From assembly GCF_016756595.1 (NCBI RefSeq), contig NZ_AP023257.1, forward strand, positions 4,604,001 to 4,668,000: a stretch of 64,000 bases of DNA, read 5' to 3'. The DNA comes from Mesorhizobium sp. L-2-11. Lineage in GTDB: Bacteria; Pseudomonadota; Alphaproteobacteria; Rhizobiales; Rhizobiaceae. The notes under the pieces are model-generated. The model searched no databases. It was not told the DNA's origin and saw nothing but the letters and a program-made list of their open reading frames with translations. Position numbers and translations under genes: made by a program. Each line of letters starts with the position of its first letter. Positions within the stretch are counted from its first letter, which is position 1. Positions 61,930 to 64,000 of the stretch are shown here, one piece after another.

Positions 61930-63891
61930 ATGACACTTTTGTGTATGGTCGGGGGAATTGTAAAGGTGGCAAGGATTAAGAAAGGCGTTGGCAAATCCGC
62001 GCCACAGTTCCTGGAAGGCGATCCGGCCACCGGCTATCTGCCGGGCCGGAAATGGCCTGTTATCCGCTATGGCCTCGTCAGCCTGCTCGCCGCCACCATC
62101 CTGGTTTTTGCGATCGAACTGATCGTGCGCGGCGATTTTGCCGGCACCGTCGGCTTCTTCCTGCAGCCCTTCAAGCCGGGCTGGACCACCATCATCATCT
62201 TCGCCCTGATCCTGATCGGCCTCGATGCCGTGCTCGGCCGCAGCCACCAGAGCCTGATGATCGTCGCGCCGCTGACGCTGGCGCTGGCCTTTGTCGGCCA
62301 CCAGAAATCGCTCTATCTCGGCGATCCGCTCTATCCGACCGATTTCCTCTATTCACGTCAGATCGTGGCGCTGATGCCGCTGCTGGTGCGCGAACGTCCG
62401 GGAACCGCCATCGCTCTGGCGGTCGGCATCGTCGGCAGCCTCTCGCTGCTCGTTTATGGCTGGCGGCTGTGGCGCCGCCGGGTACCAGCGCTCGGTCGCA
62501 AGGGGCGCCTGGCCCGGCTGACGCTGACCGTGCCGCTGCTCGCCTTCTTCGTGTCGATCATGGATTACGCGACGTTCTCGTGGACCCGCGACCGGCTGCA
62601 AATCATCCCGATCATGTGGGACCAGAAGGAAAATTACGCCTCCAACGGCTTCGCACTGGCCTTCGCCCTCAACGTGCCGATGGCCCATGTCCCCGCGCCT
62701 GCCGGCTACTCCGACAAGGCGATCGCGGCGATCGAAAGGCCTGACGTGAAGGCATCGGTGCCGACCGAGAAGCCAGACATCATCATCGTCATGAGCGAAT
62801 CCTTCTGGGATCCGACCGAACTGCCCGGCGTCACCATCACGCCCGATCCGATTCCCAACGTGCGGTCGCTGCGCTCCGGCCACGTGTTCTCGCCCGAATT
62901 CGGCGGCATGACCGCCAATGTCGAGTTCGAGGCGCTGACCGGCTTTTCCAACGCCTTCCTGCCGGCCGGCAGCATCCCCTACCAGCAATATGTCCGCGCG
63001 CCGGTGCCGTCGATGGCGACGTTCCTGAAGAGCCAGGGCTATGAGACGCGCGCCATCCATCCGGGCACAAGCTGGTTCTGGAACCGAACGCCGGTCTATG
63101 CTGATTTCGGCTTTGATGACTTCAAGTCCGAAGAAAACATGCCATATCTCGAAAAGCGCGGGCCGCTAACATCGGACGCGGCGATGACGGAGGAGATCAT
63201 CCGCGAAGCCGACGCCACGGACGATCCGTTCTTCTACTTCGCCGTCAGCCTGCAAAACCACGGACCCTACGAACCGAATCGCTATTACAATCCGACCCAC
63301 AAGGTGCAGGCTCCGACCAGCCAGTGGGCAAAGGATTCGCTGCTGAGCTTCACGGAAGGCGCATCCGACGCCGACAAGAGTCTCGAGCGCCTCATCGAAT
63401 GGGCGAAGAACCGGCGGCGACCGACGGTCATCGCCTTCTTCGGCGACCATCTGCCGCCGCTCGGTCCGGTCTATGTCGAGACCGGCTTCCTCAGGGATAA
63501 CGTCGCGCCACGCAAGGAGCCGCCCGACCAGATGCTGCTGCATCACCGAACACCGCTGATCGTTTGGTCCAACCGCAGCGGTCCGGTCACGGACATGGGC
63601 ACTGTCAGTCCAGCCTTTCTGCCCTACCACGTCCTGACCACGGCCGGGATCAGCCACCCCTATTACACCGGCTTCCTCGGCCAGATGCGCGAGCGCTACA
63701 GCGTCGTCGACCGCAATCTATTGTTGACGCCCGCGGGCAAGGACACACCCGACTGGGCGCGCAAGAAGCAAATCGACCCGGCCATTCGCGATTTCCGCCT
63801 GCTGCAATACGACATGATGTTCGGCAAGCGCCGTGCAGCGCCCGATTTCTTCCCTGAAACGGTGAACAAGCGGGTCCCGCATACAAGCTGA
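61930..63891 (+). CDS. LtaS/OpgB-like phosphoglycerol transferase (sulfatase family)
   Basis: A 653-residue protein with about five N-terminal membrane helices (about 45-70, 80-100, 105-122, 150-175, 195-215) and a large periplasmic alkaline-phosphatase-fold domain (about 275-600). Metal and nucleophile motifs: IIIVMSESFWDP, GGMTANVEFEALTG (catalytic Thr), LQNHGPY and AFFGDHLPPLG. Such enzymes add phosphoglycerol to osmoregulated or cyclic glucans (OpgB/CgmB) or make lipoteichoic acid; in a Gram-negative rhizobium, decoration of periplasmic glucans is more likely. The start is uncertain; an ATG at 61945 is an alternative. Confidence 0.82.
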   Translation: MTLLCMVGGIVKVARIKKGVGKSAPQFLEGDPATGYLPGRKWPVIRYGLVSLLAATILVFAIELIVRGDFAGTVGFFLQPFKPGWTTIIIFALILIGLDAVLGRSHQSLMIVAPLTLALAFVGHQKSLYLGDPLYPTDFLYSRQIVALMPLLVRERPGTAIALAVGIVGSLSLLVYGWRLWRRRVPALGRKGRLARLTLTVPLLAFFVSIMDYATFSWTRDRLQIIPIMWDQKENYASNGFALAFALNVPMAHVPAPAGYSDKAIAAIERPDVKASVPTEKPDIIIVMSESFWDPTELPGVTITPDPIPNVRSLRSGHVFSPEFGGMTANVEFEALTGFSNAFLPAGSIPYQQYVRAPVPSMATFLKSQGYETRAIHPGTSWFWNRTPVYADFGFDDFKSEENMPYLEKRGPLTSDAAMTEEIIREADATDDPFFYFAVSLQNHGPYEPNRYYNPTHKVQAPTSQWAKDSLLSFTEGASDADKSLERLIEWAKNRRRPTVIAFFGDHLPPLGPVYVETGFLRDNVAPRKEPPDQMLLHHRTPLIVWSNRSGPVTDMGTVSPAFLPYHVLTTAGISHPYYTGFLGQMRERYSVVDRNLLLTPAGKDTPDWARKKQIDPAIRDFRLLQYDMMFGKRRAAPDFFPETVNKRVPHTS

Positions 63892-63937
63892 AGGTGGCGC
63901 GACATGTCGTCCTACGCGGCGGTTTTTCGGCTTGCCC

Positions 63938-63965
63938 TTGTCTTGCGGCCAAATTCCTGTATAGA
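63938..63965 (+). promoter_or_regulatory. Candidate sigma-70-type promoter at the right edge
   Basis: TTGTCT (63938-63943) and TATAGA (63960-63965) are separated by 16 bases, close to the alphaproteobacterial housekeeping consensus. It points rightwards to a gene outside the window. In Rhizobiales the rpsF-rpsR-rplI ribosomal operon often lies next to fabD, so it may be the rpsF promoter; this is inference. Confidence 0.6.
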
Positions 63966-64000
63966 CGCCCGCAATCTGCCGGTCCTTGCTGGGGGCTGAA

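Overview
The window reads as chromosomal DNA of a high-GC alphaproteobacterium of the order Rhizobiales, most likely Mesorhizobium or a close relative. This rests on characteristic gene orders (hdaA/AI-2E permease/purMN; moaE-moaD-pgsA-uvrC; pepA-holC divergent from lptF-lptG-lptD-surA-pdxA-rsmA; fabD-fabG-acpP-fabF-mltG-yicC-gmk), on RIME-like intergenic repeats, and on families typical of rhizobia (DUF982, Omp25/31-type barrel, BluB). It is an inference from gene content; no rRNA or tRNA gene was seen.

Layout. 1-3.8 kb: start of hdaA, an AI-2E family permease and a CDP-alcohol phosphatidyltransferase on the minus strand, divergent from purM-purN. 3.8-5.4 kb: a ParDE-type toxin-antitoxin pair with a palindromic operator, a frameshifted hypothetical gene and a SixA-like phosphatase. 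5.4-12.1 kb (minus strand): DUF2270 membrane protein, molybdopterin oxidoreductase, CcdA plus thioredoxin, a decayed duplicate piece of the oxidoreductase gene, RIME-like repeats and an ABC-F ATPase. 12.5-18.9 kb: small envelope proteins, a UvrD-type helicase, DUF982, DinB, a glutathione transferase, BluB, DUF1905 and ndk.

19-27 kb is the most accessory-looking part. A bufferin-type RiPP operon (bufA-B-C-D: DUF2282 precursor, MNIO/DUF692 enzyme, DUF2063 partner, DoxX protein) lies behind a candidate ECF sigma-factor promoter and is divergent from a YbaY/META envelope protein. A secreted caspase-like protease and an AraC regulator divergent from a DUF1330-methyltransferase fusion follow. This is the best candidate for a recently recognised and still poorly known system: a metal-handling modified peptide exported through the Sec route.

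27-37 kb: molybdopterin synthase (moaE, moaD), pgsA, uvrC and a pteridine-reductase-like SDR form a minus-strand operon. After them come an outer-membrane beta-barrel, a second glutathione transferase, a histone-H1-like Lys/Ala protein, a winged-helix regulator with a 25-codon upstream ORF, a secreted unknown protein and rlmJ. 37-44.5 kb: a minus-strand operon of a GntR/FCD regulator, a Cys/Met-type PLP enzyme and a complete sugar-type ABC importer, then a type II haloacid dehalogenase. 44.5-64 kb: core envelope and housekeeping genes: holC, pepA, LPS transport (lptF, lptG, lptD), surA, pdxA (no ordinary start codon), rsmA, gmk, yicC, mltG, the fatty-acid genes fabF-acpP-fabG-fabD (with an orphan ribbon-helix-helix gene inserted), an OpgB/LtaS-like phosphoglycerol transferase, and a sigma-70-like promoter at the right edge.
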